DNA from: Zhengitettix transpicula
Lineage: Eukaryota > Arthropoda > Insecta > Orthoptera > Tetrigidae
NCBI GenBank assembly: GCA_037074705.1
Contig: CM073590.1
Location: 183,366,746-183,430,745 of the forward strand
DNA length: 64,000 bases
Direction: 5' to 3'
The position numbers and the translations under genes were made by a program. The notes beneath the pieces were generated by a model, which was not told the origin of the DNA, did no database searches, and saw only the letters and a program-made list of their open reading frames with translations. Positions 35,834 through 51,223 of this stretch are shown in pieces; within the stretch, counting starts at the first letter, position 1; each line of letters starts with the position of its first letter.

Positions 35834-38800
35834 ACTCCTCGACAAACAATTGTCATGAACTGAAACAACATTGCACCCAGAGCCATGAAATCACCAGGAA
35901 GGAGTCCGCTGTTATCGTTTTTAGTATTTTGTTTTTTTGGAGGTACGTTACAATATTATTATATTTTTGTATTAATTAAAATCAATATATCGTCGAAATT
36001 CTTCTAATATCACAATATTCAATTCATAATTTCTAAACAAATTAAAAATAAGAGGTTAAATATATATTCCACATAAGAAATAAAGGCATAACCTCCATAT
36101 ATCAAATAAATCTTAAAATACAAATAACATTACAAGCCATTCGCGTAAGACATTATATCATCGTTCTGTGACAAAAGCAGGATTTTTTTTTATTAAACTT
36201 GATGCTTCCAACACTTGGAAATATTACTTATAGCTTACTACTTCAGTGTCTATTCAAGTCGTTTAATATCTAGTTATAGTATATAATGTTCATAATGTGT
36301 ACATTAAGATTTTGTGTTTAAATACCATCAAAAAAGTATAAATTAGGATTTAGTTCGCTGGTAATAATATATGTATGTTTTGTTTTTAAATGACGAACCT
36401 ACTAAAACCTCGTGCGATTAGTTGCAAGTAAGTACTTTAAGTTTACTTTATTTCTTCCAAATTGCGGCAACGTATTTCAGAATATTGTAGCTACATTTAT
36501 GAATCCTGTTAATCCGTTAGTATAAGTGTCATTCTAATGTACACGACATGGTGGTGCCGAGGAAAGTCGATAGAACCGCAATGATAACGAAAGGGATTCA
36601 AATCCTCTTAAGGCCATGTTGAATTGGGGCTTCCGCAAATAATTCAGACCAATGTTGGAATGATGTTATATTTATCTGTTACCTATTTAAAAAATGTACG
36701 ACGGACCTAATATGGCTGACGGAAAATTGCCGCATTCGCCACGTGCAGAATGCTTCACGTTAGTTTGCTCGGCCACTAACGTCGTACAAGGCTACAAACA
36801 TGGTAATTTTGTTAACTAATACAAATTCATGTATCCTAAAGCGGATATGTCATGCAAATCACTCCATGCTACAAGATAAATTTTATATATGCCAAGACTA
36901 CGTTATTATATCTTAGAAAGCACCATAGCTTTTCATTACGTCGGGTTTTCAGTATGCCTTGAACAATATTAATATTTCAACCGTCAACATTGGTCCACTC
37001 GCTGAATTAAAAGCTTGAAGCTGTGTGTGATTTTGTAGTTTACCTAGTATATCAATCTTAAATAGTCATGTACAATAAAAAGTTTGTTTGTTCAGTCTGT
37101 GAGATTGAACATCTTTGTAAATAGTCATAGAATAAAATCTTTCTGTATTACTATCTTTGCGAGCTAACATCTTTGCTCGTTACTCTTTTGTTCAAGGTCG
37201 TGTGTAATGGACGTAAACAACTGAGTTAAAAAATAATGCGTAAAGCAGTTGCTGTGTTATGTACTTTAATTTGCTGATGTTAAATTACTTGTATTAGAGA
37301 TGGATGAATGTTGCATCAAACGAATAAAATGCTTGCAAAAAAAGTTTTCTGAAGTAAATGAATTGTGGAAATTGCTTAACTGTCAATTCAACCCTCTTGT
37401 TCATCTTCTTGGTAAAAGTATAGGATCTTTAGAAAATGAATGCGATAAAATTAAGTTTCTCAGTAGATATCCGACATTAAACAATTACGTGGACAAAATT
37501 TTTAATTTTTTAATCAAGTCGCAGTGTGAACATGAAATTATTGAACGTGAAATTTTGTCTGACACGGAGTGTTCTCGCTTACTTCCAGTAGTGGATGGCG
37601 AATCTAATAACAACAATGAATCTAATAATAATGATGTTGAATCAGAAGTGCTTGATGAAAAGCACCTCAGCTGTTCTAATAGTGTATCATACAAATCTGA
37701 CATATCAAGCACGGGGAACTCGGACTCATTATGTGAAATAAAGGAATATAACAGTAACAAAAAAATCTCAAGCCATATGATTTATTCTCATGGTGATAGC
37801 CCAAGCAATTTTTGGCTAAAGTATTCTTCATCTATTGAATTAACTTATGTTCAAAACATAATTAAAACTATAACTGAAAGGAAATTAAAACCATTACAAT
37901 CTATTCCAAAAGTAGGTTCATATGTTCTTGCTGTAATTAACAACCAATTTATAAGAGGTCAAGTGCTCCATGTTCATGAAGATGCTGATTTGTGTAACAC
38001 ATTTGTGATGCTTTTGGATATTGACAGTGGTAGGAAGAACAAATTTAGTCTAGATAATTTAGTGCAATCAAGTGAGAATCTTTGGAGGCTGAGGCCACAA
38101 GCTATAAATTGCCAATTAAAAGACGTTCCTTCCAATTCTGATCTAGACAGATTTTCAGAATGTTTTAAGAATTCTATTTTGGATTCAAATTTGTTGGTTG
38201 AAGTTCTTGAAAAGAGTACAGACTTTTTTATACCACATTACACAGTCAATGTATATACTTATGATGATGAAAATGGTGTCTTCCATAGTATACATGAAGT
38301 TATATCTTACAAAATGAAAAATAAGCAGAATAATTTAGATATAAATTCTATGAATAGTGAAAAATCTACAACTGCAATCCAAAATAAATTTGAAACCAAT
38401 GAATGTTCTGTAAGACAAAATCTATCAACCAATAAAATGCCTAGCTTATTGAATAATTCAATTGTGGAGAAAGTTATGGACTCCACTTTCATTAATGTGT
38501 TTAAGGATAATGATCCAGTTCATAATGTTGATTGTAGTATTGTTTCAAATTGCAGTAACAGTAACCTAGCCAGTAATGCCACTCAAAGTTCAAAACATTT
38601 ACCAAATACAAGTTTTGTTGAATGTAGTATTAATTCTCAAGATCATTTAGAACAACATTTTCTTAGTGATGATAACCACATTTCAACAGTAAACTTAATT
38701 GAAAAGGGTAGCAATGCCTTAAAGTCTGATTTAGAAAATACAAAATTTCCATTCATTTGTTCCAACCAGCATGTTGAGGGAAGTATTTTAACAAATAGTA

Positions 38801-41800
38801 CTCTAAATCCAAATGCTCCAGACTACCCAACTGAATCAATACAGAGTGAACTATCTCCACATAAGGTCAAACGTTTATGTCCACGATCGGTAAAATTGGA
38901 GACAGGCCAGTGTTATGGAGGGAAACAATTCAATGCAGTTATTTCACATATTCTCTCTCCTGGTGACTTTTATGTTCATATAATTAATGAAGACAATATT
39001 TTTATTGATCAACTTGGAATGAAAATGATGGAATTTTATACATCTAATAAATTTAATTTTATATCAAAGGATAATGCAAGGCTCTATATAGATTCATTTT
39101 GTGCTTGTCTCTATCCTGATGATGATAATTGGTACAGAGTTGAAATTCTTGACTGGATAGAATCTTCATTGAATAATGTTCTTGTTCTGTATGTTGATTA
39201 TGGAAATAAGCTTGCTGTTGACTTTCGAATGTTACAGCCCTTGATTCCAGAATTTGCTGAGAAGCCAATTTTTGCCCAGAGATGCCACTTAAAATCAATC
39301 TGTCCTTTGACATGTGACTGTAATCATAAAGATCATAATTGGCCTTCAACTACTACTCAAACATTTTCATCTCTGCTTTTGAAAGATCGAGAATTCAGTT
39401 TCACAGGATTTGAAATTAATAATGTTGGGTCGCTTGCTGTTGAGATTGCTGACCCTACATGCCGTGGAAATACTATTAATGAAGTACTGGTCAAACTGAA
39501 ACATGCCAAAGAAGAATGGGATCCAATGAAGGATGACTATGAATCAAAAATACATGGATTGTATGATGACGAGGATGCTTGTGTTGCTGTGTCAGGTTAT
39601 GCACCTCAGGATGAAAAGTATGTGTGCAAATTTTTTGCTAAAAATGGCAAATGCCCTAAAGGTTTATCTTGTCGCAAAAAACATCTTATTCCATACAGTG
39701 ATGGTTGGACTTCAGATCAGGAAAGTACTTACCAAGATGCTTTCAATCAAATTACTTTTCCAGTTGTAGGAGAGTACATAAATGTGGAGGTCACTAGTAT
39801 TGTGAGAATTGATTTATTCTATGTAGTAATTTTAACTGAAGGCAGTGGTATTGAAGAAGAAACACTTGAAATACTAAATGAATTTATAAATGAAGCTTCT
39901 AATATAAAGGAAATGAAAAAATTGCTAGTTACCCCCGCTGAAGGGCAGATAGTATTAGCTCAGTATCCTCAAGACAAGAGATGGTATAGGGCTAGAGTTG
40001 TCAATACTAACAATGATCAAAATGAGGTTAAAGTGTTTTTTGTTGATTATGGACATTCAATATGGATAAGTGAACTTAAAACTAAAGCCATTGATCCAAA
40101 ATATCTTCATCTTCCATTTCAAGCAATTGAATGCAGTTTTGCAAGTGCTGAAATTAATTATGAACTAGACTCTGACTTACAGGCTAAAGCTATTGAGCAC
40201 TTCAAAAACATAGTTGACACGCAAGGAGTTTTGAAAGCAAAAGTTATGGGAAACAGTTCCCAAAGACTGGATCTTATATTATTTAATAGTGACTATGTAG
40301 ACATTGGATCTGTAATGGTAGAGATGGGATTTTGTTTACCCAAAAAAATTAGACTTAATCCAATGTTCAACAGACACATTCCTGGTTAGAGAGTAGATGT
40401 CTTGTTGATAGTGTTTCTAAACCCTACCATTTGGATGTACTAAATTATTTGAAAAAAATTCCCATATTTGATTAAAGTATTTGTATAATATAGATACTGT
40501 CACTTGTTGAGGCTGTGTAAATGTAATGCAGAAATTTGTTTCCTAATTATTTACTTCTGTACTATGATGATAACATATTCACGTGTTTACTGATCATATC
40601 ATTATATTATGCTCAGGGGTTATTATGTTATTTTTTGCATTATTCAATGCTAAAGATCTGATTAATATTTGCTTGTAGTATATATTTTACTTCTGATTCA
40701 GTGAATTATATATTTTTTGGTAAAAATAAACTGTTCATTATAAATTTTTTTAGTTATCATTACATTTTTTATATTAGGGTTTTCTACATAGATACATATT
40801 TTAAGTCTGTAATTCACATTTAAATCAGCCTAAAATCCTAAGTTGTAGGATTTTTGGGGAATAAGTTTTGACTTCAAATATTATTTTGTAAACTAAACTT
40901 CCAACAAAGAAGATTTCCTTCTGAAATGTATATGGAATCTCTGTTCTGAATTAGCAAATAACTTAATTGGCAAAGAGTGAAAATACTTAAATAACACTTA
41001 AACAGTATGTAAACATATATTTATATTGGTTTCATTTCTTTATTATTGGAGATATATATGTTACTTTAGCTGAAGTACCTGTTATATTATTAATATCCTG
41101 TGAAAAAATGTTACAGTATTTATTTTGTTTTCTGTTACTATGACTAAATTTCATACTGTGCTATGCCAATCAAATTTAATTGTAGTACAAACTATGATTT
41201 GCAACAATTTGTAAATATTTGAGTATTTTGCAACCAATTTATTTTTAATTTAAAACCATTTGTTTTCAAACAATACACTACAAATATCCTGAAATGTATA
41301 ATTTCTCTGTTTTATGTATGTAATTAATTAAGACTGTGACCAAACATTTTCATGGTTTATATTATAAAAATTGTATAATAAACATTGATTAAATAATTTT
41401 TCTAAATAACATATTTTAATGTGGAAATAAAAATGAATCATATTACCGTATTCAACTATTCTTTTTTATTCATTGAGATATGAATTCTGATCATTATTAA
41501 TAGCAACCTCATTCTTTTTAATTTATTCTTACTTTTCCTTCTGTTTAATTGTATCCACATATTTAGTCTCCTTGTCACAATGTTCGAATTATTTATCAAA
41601 CTGTAAGATGATCACATTACAGTTTTGTTTTTGATCCTTATAAAAAGAGAGAGAGAGCAAAGTTGACTTACCAGAAATCAACAGTTGGTCCAGTCAGGCT
41701 GAGGAATCCAAAAGTTCTCAAGTTTTTTGAGGGCCTGAGTACCCTTTGTCAAGAGAGAAAGTCTAAACTGTGTGCCGGCTGGGAATTTCATGCCTGACCA

Positions 41801-44800
41801 GCATGCAGTTCAGGCTTCTCCTGATGAAGAGTGCTCAGGCCCTTAAAAAACTTGAGAATTTTTAGATTGTTCAACCTGACTGGACCAACTGTTGATTTCT
41901 GGTAAGTCAAATTCGCTGCTTCTCTTTCCTATCCAAATATGTTATTTAATTTACTCTTTCACATTTTCCTGAAGTGTATAAATATTTGATATTAGTAAGG
42001 ATATGACATTGTCAAAAATAATTGCAATATTGGTATGTAAAGGAAAGAGATAGGCCGGCTGCGGTGCACAGAATGGTATAACACTCCTTCCTGAAGGAGG
42101 AGGCTGAGAGCCTCCAAAAATTTGAAGAACAACCTCAAGTTCCTCATGGCTACACCGCACTTCTCTTTCAGGTAAGCCACAACCTATCTCTCGTTCCTTT
42201 CCATACCAATATTGCAATTATATATACATATATATATAATATTTTTAATATTTGAATTAATATTTATTCAATAACAAGTCAAAAATAAATGAAAAGTGTC
42301 AAGGTCAAATTAATAAACACTTTTGAATAGGAAAAATAGAGGCAGCAGTCAGCATTGGTCCAGTCAGGCTGTACAGATATAAAAATCAAATTCATATAAA
42401 ACAAACCTTTATTCCTGTCCATAGGTATAAAAGAGTTCACAGATACAATCAACTCTTTCATGATAAATAATTTCAACATAGGCTTTCATCATTTTCAGTA
42501 ATAAAAACCCTGAAAGCTACCATTGAAATGATTTATATTTAATGGATATATTGTATCTGTAAATTTTTTATATGTATTGACAGGAGTAAAGATTTATTTT
42601 ATATGAATTGTTTCATCCATTTTCAATTGGATATATAAATAAAAATAAACTTTTCTTGGACCATCAGGATAGTAGGTGTGAAATGTGCTGGCTGGTCATG
42701 ATTTGAATATATATGTATATATTATCTTGGCTTATACGAGAACAAATTTTGTTGACCGATGCTGTTACAGTAATTGTGAGGCTTCTCCTTCAAGTGATCA
42801 ATAAAACCATCAATATATCCTATGTAGTGTGGACTATATAGAGAGAAATGTTGTCGATTTCAGTTTCGAGTTCAGAAAGGGTTTTCTTTTACACAGCAAC
42901 AGTCAGTACCCATAAATGCACTTATCTTCCCAAATGGAAAGTTTACAACACTGGAACAATGGTTGAAACAAATGAAATTCAGGGCAAAGAAAGAAATAGC
43001 AAGAAAAAATATTAAAGAAGGTTATGTACTTGGAACCAATAGCATTTGAGACTGCATTTCCTTTAGTTTATCAGAACTGTAATTAAATAACAGACAAAAT
43101 GAAGTGATGATATAAAAACCACACAATTTGTCTTATTTGAATATTTATTTAATTTGTATACTTTTAATACAGACATATTATATTTTAGTTTTACCAGTAC
43201 ATTATGAAGGAGCCAGGTCATTGTAAAATGAAGGGGACAAAATTTTACTTTTAGTTTTTGTGGACGAAAAGAGGAATGCAGTGCTAACTTATACTCTATA
43301 TATGACTTTTTCTTAAAGGTTGTGGAGAATTCAATAAGTGATACGACATGCAATCTATTTCTACAATGAGGTTTTTGAATGTGATATCTACTTGGGTGAA
43401 GGGAGAATGAAGGTCAAACAAGTAGTGTTTATGTGTATGAAATTAATTATACAATTTTATGTTACTGTATATTGCAGTTTGAACAATGTTAAATCATAGC
43501 CGTTTGTGAATCAAAAATCCAATCTTAGAATTTCGAGCAAATGGAGGTCAAAATAACACACTGTAGAGTCTAAATTAGTCTGTTTGTTGTTGAAGTGTAC
43601 CACAAGTATGTTTTGAAGAGTTCATTATAATATATATTCAAAATTACATTATAAAATCGGAATTAAATACAACAGTTTAAACTAATGTGTATTAATAGTC
43701 TGAGAAATAATCATTTAATTTATTATTCATTTTACAGTAGTACTACTTTCACTATAATTTAAATTTATTCAAATAAATTTTGGATGGAATGAAAATACCA
43801 AATAGATGGTTGTTGGAGTCTAAAGGTGGAAATGAATGGTGATTTAATCTACTAAGTTTTCACAAATATATTTTAATGGTCTAAGCGTTAATAGTATATT
43901 TTTTTGCAAAACACATTTAAAGGTTTCTCTATATCTAAAATTGAATTCTATCCTTTCATGACTATTCTTCAATTCATTATTCAAGTCCACAAAACAAAAC
44001 TGTCAAGAAGTGTGTGAATGAATCTTAATTGTTAATTTTTATCCTAAAATAATAACAAATTGTTGTTAAAATGATGCACTATAGACCCACTAATATTGTA
44101 AGGAGCCAAAATGAGTTAAATTGAATATGAGACTGGATTTTGTAAATTTAATAGAAAATAATTTAGTAAAATTTTGATCAAATTTGAATGGGTTGCATTA
44201 CTTAGTTCCTTTATAAACATGCTTTTCATTTAATAGTATTTCTAAACACGGAACAAATATAAATTGTAAGACAATCGTGTTTTCAGTATAATAGCAATTG
44301 TGTTGAGAAATGTATGGTATTCTTTCTGGATTTTTTTTTCCTATGCTGGCTTAACCTTTTTCATTGAAAATTCATTACACTCACTACTCATCCAATTCAA
44401 AATAACTATTTTCTTGATTTTGTTTGAAACACTTTACATTATAATTTACATGTGAAGTAATTTCATTTGGAGGGATTAATTAATAGAGATCCCACAGAAG
44501 TGATATAATTATAAACTTTGTATCAATACTCTGTTTTGTTTACATTTCTGGCAATTTACAGGTTATAATGTACTGCCAATATTTCTTATTTTGGATTGGC
44601 TCTTCAAGTTAATTTGCTATGTATTCTTTTTTATCATCATGTTTTAAAGAATATATAGCACACTGCTGTGGAATGATTTACTTTCGGCCCATCTCAAGTA
44701 TATAACTGTTTACTACTAGATTATCTTCTATTTCATGCTGCAACTCACTAAATTTTGTTTCTAAATTTTATCCATTACCAATTAAATAAGGTTTGCAGGA

Positions 44801-47565
44801 AAATAACAACTAGTATACATTGCTGATAAAGCATTTAAAGGGAACAAAGAGGCATAAAAGACTACTACTTTTGATTCAGCAGCAAATACTATTTTTTCCA
44901 AATCTGTTTGCAGTGTGGAATATAATTAAGAAATTGTGTTGAAGGCAAAGTCCTTGAGATAAAACTTCATTCACAGAAAATTAGGATTTATGATATTATT
45001 CAATAATTTTAATCATCCTTCATTCAATTCAAACAATTAAATATCATGTTATAAAACTTATTTCAAGTTTCATATAACACTTCAATTTTCCTTAAGGTGT
45101 TGAATTTTTGTGTGAATATCTTTTATTTCATAGGTTCAATTTCATAAACAGATTGTCGTAATTGTCTTTTTGTTGAAATAAAATGTAAACATTTTTTTTT
45201 TCAAAATAGGTTTGGGATGTCTTTTTCCATTCCTACCTCTTCATATGAGAGAAGTGGGACTATCTCTACATGATGCACAAATTATATCTGTGATTGCTCC
45301 ACTGGTAGCTATAATTGGACCACTGGTAGTGTGTCCTCTGGCTGATCGATTAGGAGGACCCCAAGGACGATCTCTTCGAATAATTCTAGCGATTGTGGCA
45401 TTACTTGGTGCACTGTGTTATGTATTCCTATTAGCAATACCTACTGTAAAGAGATTGGATGCTCGGCCACCAGCTGTAGCCTTCACGTGTAATGCTGATG
45501 GTGCAAATATTCTTTATGAGCACTGTGGACCTAAATGCCCTGATTTGGAGGATGACAAGGTGATACTAATATAGTAAATAATTTAATAACACTTATAGAA
45601 TTTCTAAATATATTTTTATGATTTCAACCTGGACCAATATTTGAGAAAATGTTTCGGCAGCAAGCTCCATCATCACTATGACCGATGCCAATACAGTTTG
45701 GACTGACTACAAGCTCCCTTCCCCCTTGGAGATCTTGTGGGCTCCAATTTACTATAATTTTTTACCCCTGGTTTCAGTAAAAAATTAAATTCTTGTACTA
45801 AAATGTTCAACAAGTATTTATTCAAAATTAAGTAATTTATGGATATTTTTTGGCTAAAGCTATAATTATCTTCTTGATAAAATTTAAAAAATATATAGGT
45901 GAAACCTAAAATTAATTGTCAGCAGCCTCCATTGAACTCCTCTCCCCCAAAAAACCCAGAACACCCACCTTCTACTTGCTCCCCAAAATCCACAAACCTG
46001 GTATACCAGGCCGCCCAATAGTTGCCGGCTACAATTCCCCTACTGAGAGGATTTCTGCCAATGGACTAGCGGCACTTGAACACTTCTTGTCCCGCAGACC
46101 ACAAAATTCTTTCCCTTACACAGTTTGTCCTCACTAGAAATTACTTTCCTTCCAGGACAACATCTACCATCAAACAAGTGGCACAGGTATGGGCACCCGG
46201 GTGGGCCCCTCCTACGCCAACCTGTTTATGGGACGCCTGGAACAGGCCCAGCTAAATTCCTCCCCATTAAAACCCCTGGCCTGGTTCAGGTTCATAGATG
46301 ACATCTTCATGCTATGGATCCACGGACTAGACTCCCTATCCAAATTTCTCCACACCCTGAACACCAAACACCCCATTAAATTCACCTGGAACCACTCCCC
46401 AAGCAAAGTCACTTTCCTAGATGTTGACGTACACCTGAGCTCGGGCACGATCAACACATCTGTCCACATAAAACCTACAAACACACTCCAATTTGCACTT
46501 CACTAGCTGCCACCCACACCACACAAAACGCTCCCTCCCATACAGTCTAGCCCTCAGGGGAGCATGTATGGCCTCTTACACCAACCGGATCCTTAACACC
46601 TTCATCAATAGAAACTATCCCAGTGACCTCCTCCAAAAACAGATAATCCGGGCCCTATCAAACCTCCAAACACCCACACCCACTCTTGACCAAAACAAAA
46701 AAAGTAGTCCACCCCTCACGACAACCTGCTTCCCTGATCTACAAAAAATTAATTCAATTCTCCGCCTAGCGTACACTGGACTGCAATCCAACCCTGAGTT
46801 GAAAACCATCCTCCCCACTAAACTCCCCACCTGCCCAAGGGTAGCCTTCAGACGCCCACCCAACCTCCGAAATTTACTTGTCCACCCGAGAAAACCCACA
46901 CCTGCCGTGTTGCAAACCTTGTGGTAGGAGCAGATGCCATGTCTGCCCTATCTTACAGCCCACCACAACCTTTCACAATCACACAAAAACATTCAAAATC
47001 AAAGAAAATATCACCTGCCTCTCCTCCCACACCATCTACCAAATTAACTGCAGACTCAGCCCTGCCTTCTATATAGACCAAACCAAAAGACCCCTCCCGG
47101 AACGTATACCCAACCACTGCAGCACTGTCAAACTATCTAAAATTCAATTCCCAGTAGCTGCTCACGCCCAAAACCACGACATAAACAATTTCGACCAATG
47201 CTTCACACTCACCATCCTTAAAACTCTACACTCCGATTCATCAGAGGTAGAACTCCATCTGTGGGAACTCTCTTTCCAACATGTCTTGCAGTCCAGGCAA
47301 AGCCGTGGACTCAACATCTTGTAAATAGTGCCCTTCCTACGTACCATCCCCACTTTCACGAGACCATGTGAGTATGTATGTGTATGCATACATATGTGTG
47401 TCTGTGCATGTTTATGTGTTTATCCGAAAATTTGAAGAAATACCTTCAGTTCCTTATGGCGACACCGTACTTCACTTTCAGTAAGCCACAACCTATCTCT
47501 CTGTCCTGTCCATACCAATATTGCAATTATTTTTAACAATGTCACATCCTTAATAATATAATATA

Positions 47566-47606
<41 letters not shown>

Positions 47607-50600
47607 GTGTGTGAGTAAGGACGTGACATTTCAAAATAATTAAAATGCTTGGTATAGAAGTTGAATCTCAGTGTTACCATTCAGGAAACTCCTTCAGGAG
47701 AAATAAGTCATGTTACATATCTAGCCAGCCATTTAGTGCGCAGGCTTGCTGACCAATATTTTTTAATTTTAGTTGTAAGATATATGCTACAAACATAAAA
47801 TATGAATTAAAATATTTCAGATTGCTCCTTTGATACTGCAGCAGTGCCATTATGACTGTGTTTCTAAACCTCATCAGGAAGGTTTTGTTGGCACAGATAT
47901 AACTGACAATGAGAATGAAACTTTCTTCATAACTACTTCTGACCCACCAATTGACTTGACCACTGACAGTTTTTATGATGAAACAACTGAAAATGATGGT
48001 TCTATATGGGAAGCCGATCCTTCGGTAAGGAATACATATTTACACAAAGGTTTTGTTTTAAAATCTGAATTGTGTGTCTTAATTGGTAATTTCACCACTA
48101 ACGGATTAAATATTTCGTGAACATTTACTGCTCCAATTAATTACACTTTAGCTAGATAATAAATTATTTACCATCCCGATAAGCTGAAAAGAAATGAATT
48201 ATCTGTTTACAGGAGCCGGGAAATATTGATGACCAAGAACACACTCGAAAAAGAAGAAACAATATAATTGATACAGATACTGATTTACCTCATTTATGTG
48301 TGCAAGATGACACTAACCAAGTTACTTGTCATGTTTATACTAAATTTAGTGGAAGTATGCAGCTAAATGTGAGTTTACTTCCACCCGTTATAGAAGGAGA
48401 GCGATGGTGCCAGTACAGAGTGGATGATCAGATTTCATGCAGAGTAACACTTGGTCCAAACTGTAGGGTACGCTGTGGTCTCCAAAAGTCCGATAAAATA
48501 TTTCCTCCACCATCGTCTCTATGTGAGCGTTTTATTGGGCTGCCTGAACTTACCTTTTGGACCTATCTATTTGTAAGTTGTTGTTCATAAAATAATATAT
48601 TTTAATAATTTATTCAATAATTTGCTGTATGAAATTCTTGACAGGACCTTACAGCAAAGTTGTCCATTGAGGTGGAAATGTACTCAAATTATAAAATATA
48701 TAACAAATTATTTTTAAAGTTTTGTGAAGGAAATTGTGTACCCTTTGGGAAACTATTGGTCTGTTATTAAGGAGAACAAAATATTTTTATATATTTACCC
48801 AAGTATGCTCTTATTATAATATAAAGAATCCAAGTTTGACAAAATGAAGTTATTGTAGATTTTTTGTCTCCTGATGAAGTTCCAAAGACAGAATGAAATG
48901 TTTTTTGATTGTAATACAGATAATACTTAATTTTTCTGACATATTGGCTACTTTATTTGAATATAATTAAATATAATATAAAAATATTGAATATCTCACA
49001 TAAACTTGGAAATGGATCCAGAAAAAGATATTTATAACATTTTTATATATAAATATAATAATTTTTTAGCAAATCTTTTTGGTATGCAGGTTATTACATA
49101 TTATATTCAAAATATTTACATTAATAGATTCATCAGTAATCATTTGTTTCTAGGTATTCTGAGATGCTATAACACAAAAATTTCTATACCCTCTACACTA
49201 TTTTCATAGTAGGCATCTTCTTATGTTCATGGGTAGTCAGTTGTGTAATTTGATCCTGAAACTGTTTAGTTCAACTCTAGACATTCTTTCAGATTGACAT
49301 TGTGAACACGCCTTGATGTGTTTAAAAGGCCACCCCTGGGACTGGTGGAGGCTAATGCACTTCATATGATGTTGAATTATTATGAGGAATAATAACAATT
49401 ATTTATATGACTATTAATTCTACAAATTTTGCCAAGTGAGTCAGGGTTATAACTAGGGTACTTCATGTTAGATAACACATTTGTCTTCCTTTACTCCACA
49501 AAAAATTATTTACTATCTTCATGATTTGTTCCAAGGATCCATATGAATTTAAATGCTGTAGTATTAACATATGTGTCAATCAATCCATGGAAGATTTTGA
49601 ATAAAACAATTGTTTAGTTGTAATGAGAATTAACATGAGGTAATTTTGTTCCATTGTCTTCATGCAGCAAATGAGCATTTGAGACTACAAAATTATATCA
49701 AAAATTAGATCAAAAGTAGTAATTTATATTCTCATGAACATTATATCCCCTTCCAATAAATTACCTATATTGTTCATTAACAAATATCTTCATTAATATT
49801 TATTACATATTATATTTGAAAATTATAAATGGATCACACTATTTGTTAATAAAGAATCTAGTGGACTTTAGTTTTTGAGGGATGTTTATCCAATGAAGAA
49901 TGTGTTAAAGTATTCCTCTCTGTAGATTTGCACCTATAATTATTAATATTCTAATTTCATGAAGATTAATAATAAATAGGTTATTTGAAATTTTTCAAAT
50001 ATTATATAATTAATCAACATTGTTAATTTGAATGCAATTGTATCAAGTCTGTATCGTAACTTATATTTTACAACTAAGTTTTATAATTTATATATTATCA
50101 TTACTCAGAATACTGTATTCATATTAAACTACAGCTATTTGTGTTAAATTTAAGTAATTTGTGTCATTTAAGTACTGTCTTTCATCTTATCAATATACAA
50201 TCTGCTCTTTAAAATGAATATCAGGAACACCTTTTGTGAAAGTTAAAAGGTTCTAGATTTAATTTCAATGCAAGTAAAAACATTAATCCTTAGTATTTTT
50301 TGGCGTTTTCATTATTGTTTCAGGTTCGATCTGTTGCTGAAATTTTTCCAACTGCTGGTCTTGCACTACTTGACACAGCTCTTGTTGTAGCAACACGTGA
50401 AACAAATGATATAGGCAAGGAAATGACATGGGGTGCCTGTGGTGCTGCTGTTTTGGCCCCTATAGTAGGGATAATAATACATGTACTTGAGGGGAATGGG
50501 TATATAATACCATTTGTTGCATTTATAATCATGATGGTAATATTTGCTCTGATTTCACTTACTGTACGATCCTTGCCATTTTCACGACCAGAATGGTGGG

Positions 50601-51149
50601 CTCATGTGCATCCTTCAGGTGGATTGAAGAAGAATGGAACTGAACTTGCTTTTTTGTGCATCATATTGTTGGGGATGGGTGCATTATGGGGAGCATTAGA
50701 TTCATACTTGCCATGGTAATTATAAATAGTTATTTTAATAAGTATAATGTAATTATATTACTAGCATGTTGACTTTGCAGTCAAGTGAAAGTGAAATGCT
50801 AACTCGTAGAGAAGTGAATAATGCCTCCAACAATTTTGCGGAGTTTTCTACTGCATGGAATATATTTTTAATGCTGCCCAGCCAGCATGACTTGCAGTCC
50901 TGCTGTGTACTGAGGAAGGAGGCTTATAAAATTTGACATGTTCATTACTACCTAGCTTGAAGATGTCAACTATCAATATAGACAAGTCAGCCACTCTCTA
51001 TCTCTCTCTCTCCTGTCCATATGAGGTAATTAATTTGACAATTTCACATAATCCTTAGTTGCTTATATACAGTATATTAATAAATATGAACAGGAAAGAA
51101 AGACATAAAGAGGCTGAATTTCCTTATAATGGGCACATCATGCCCCATT

Positions 51150-51223
<74 letters not shown>

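Noticed and set aside
37485..39349. Minus-strand frames of 60-96 codons inside the Tudor gene
   Set aside because: Antisense shadows of the long plus-strand frame.
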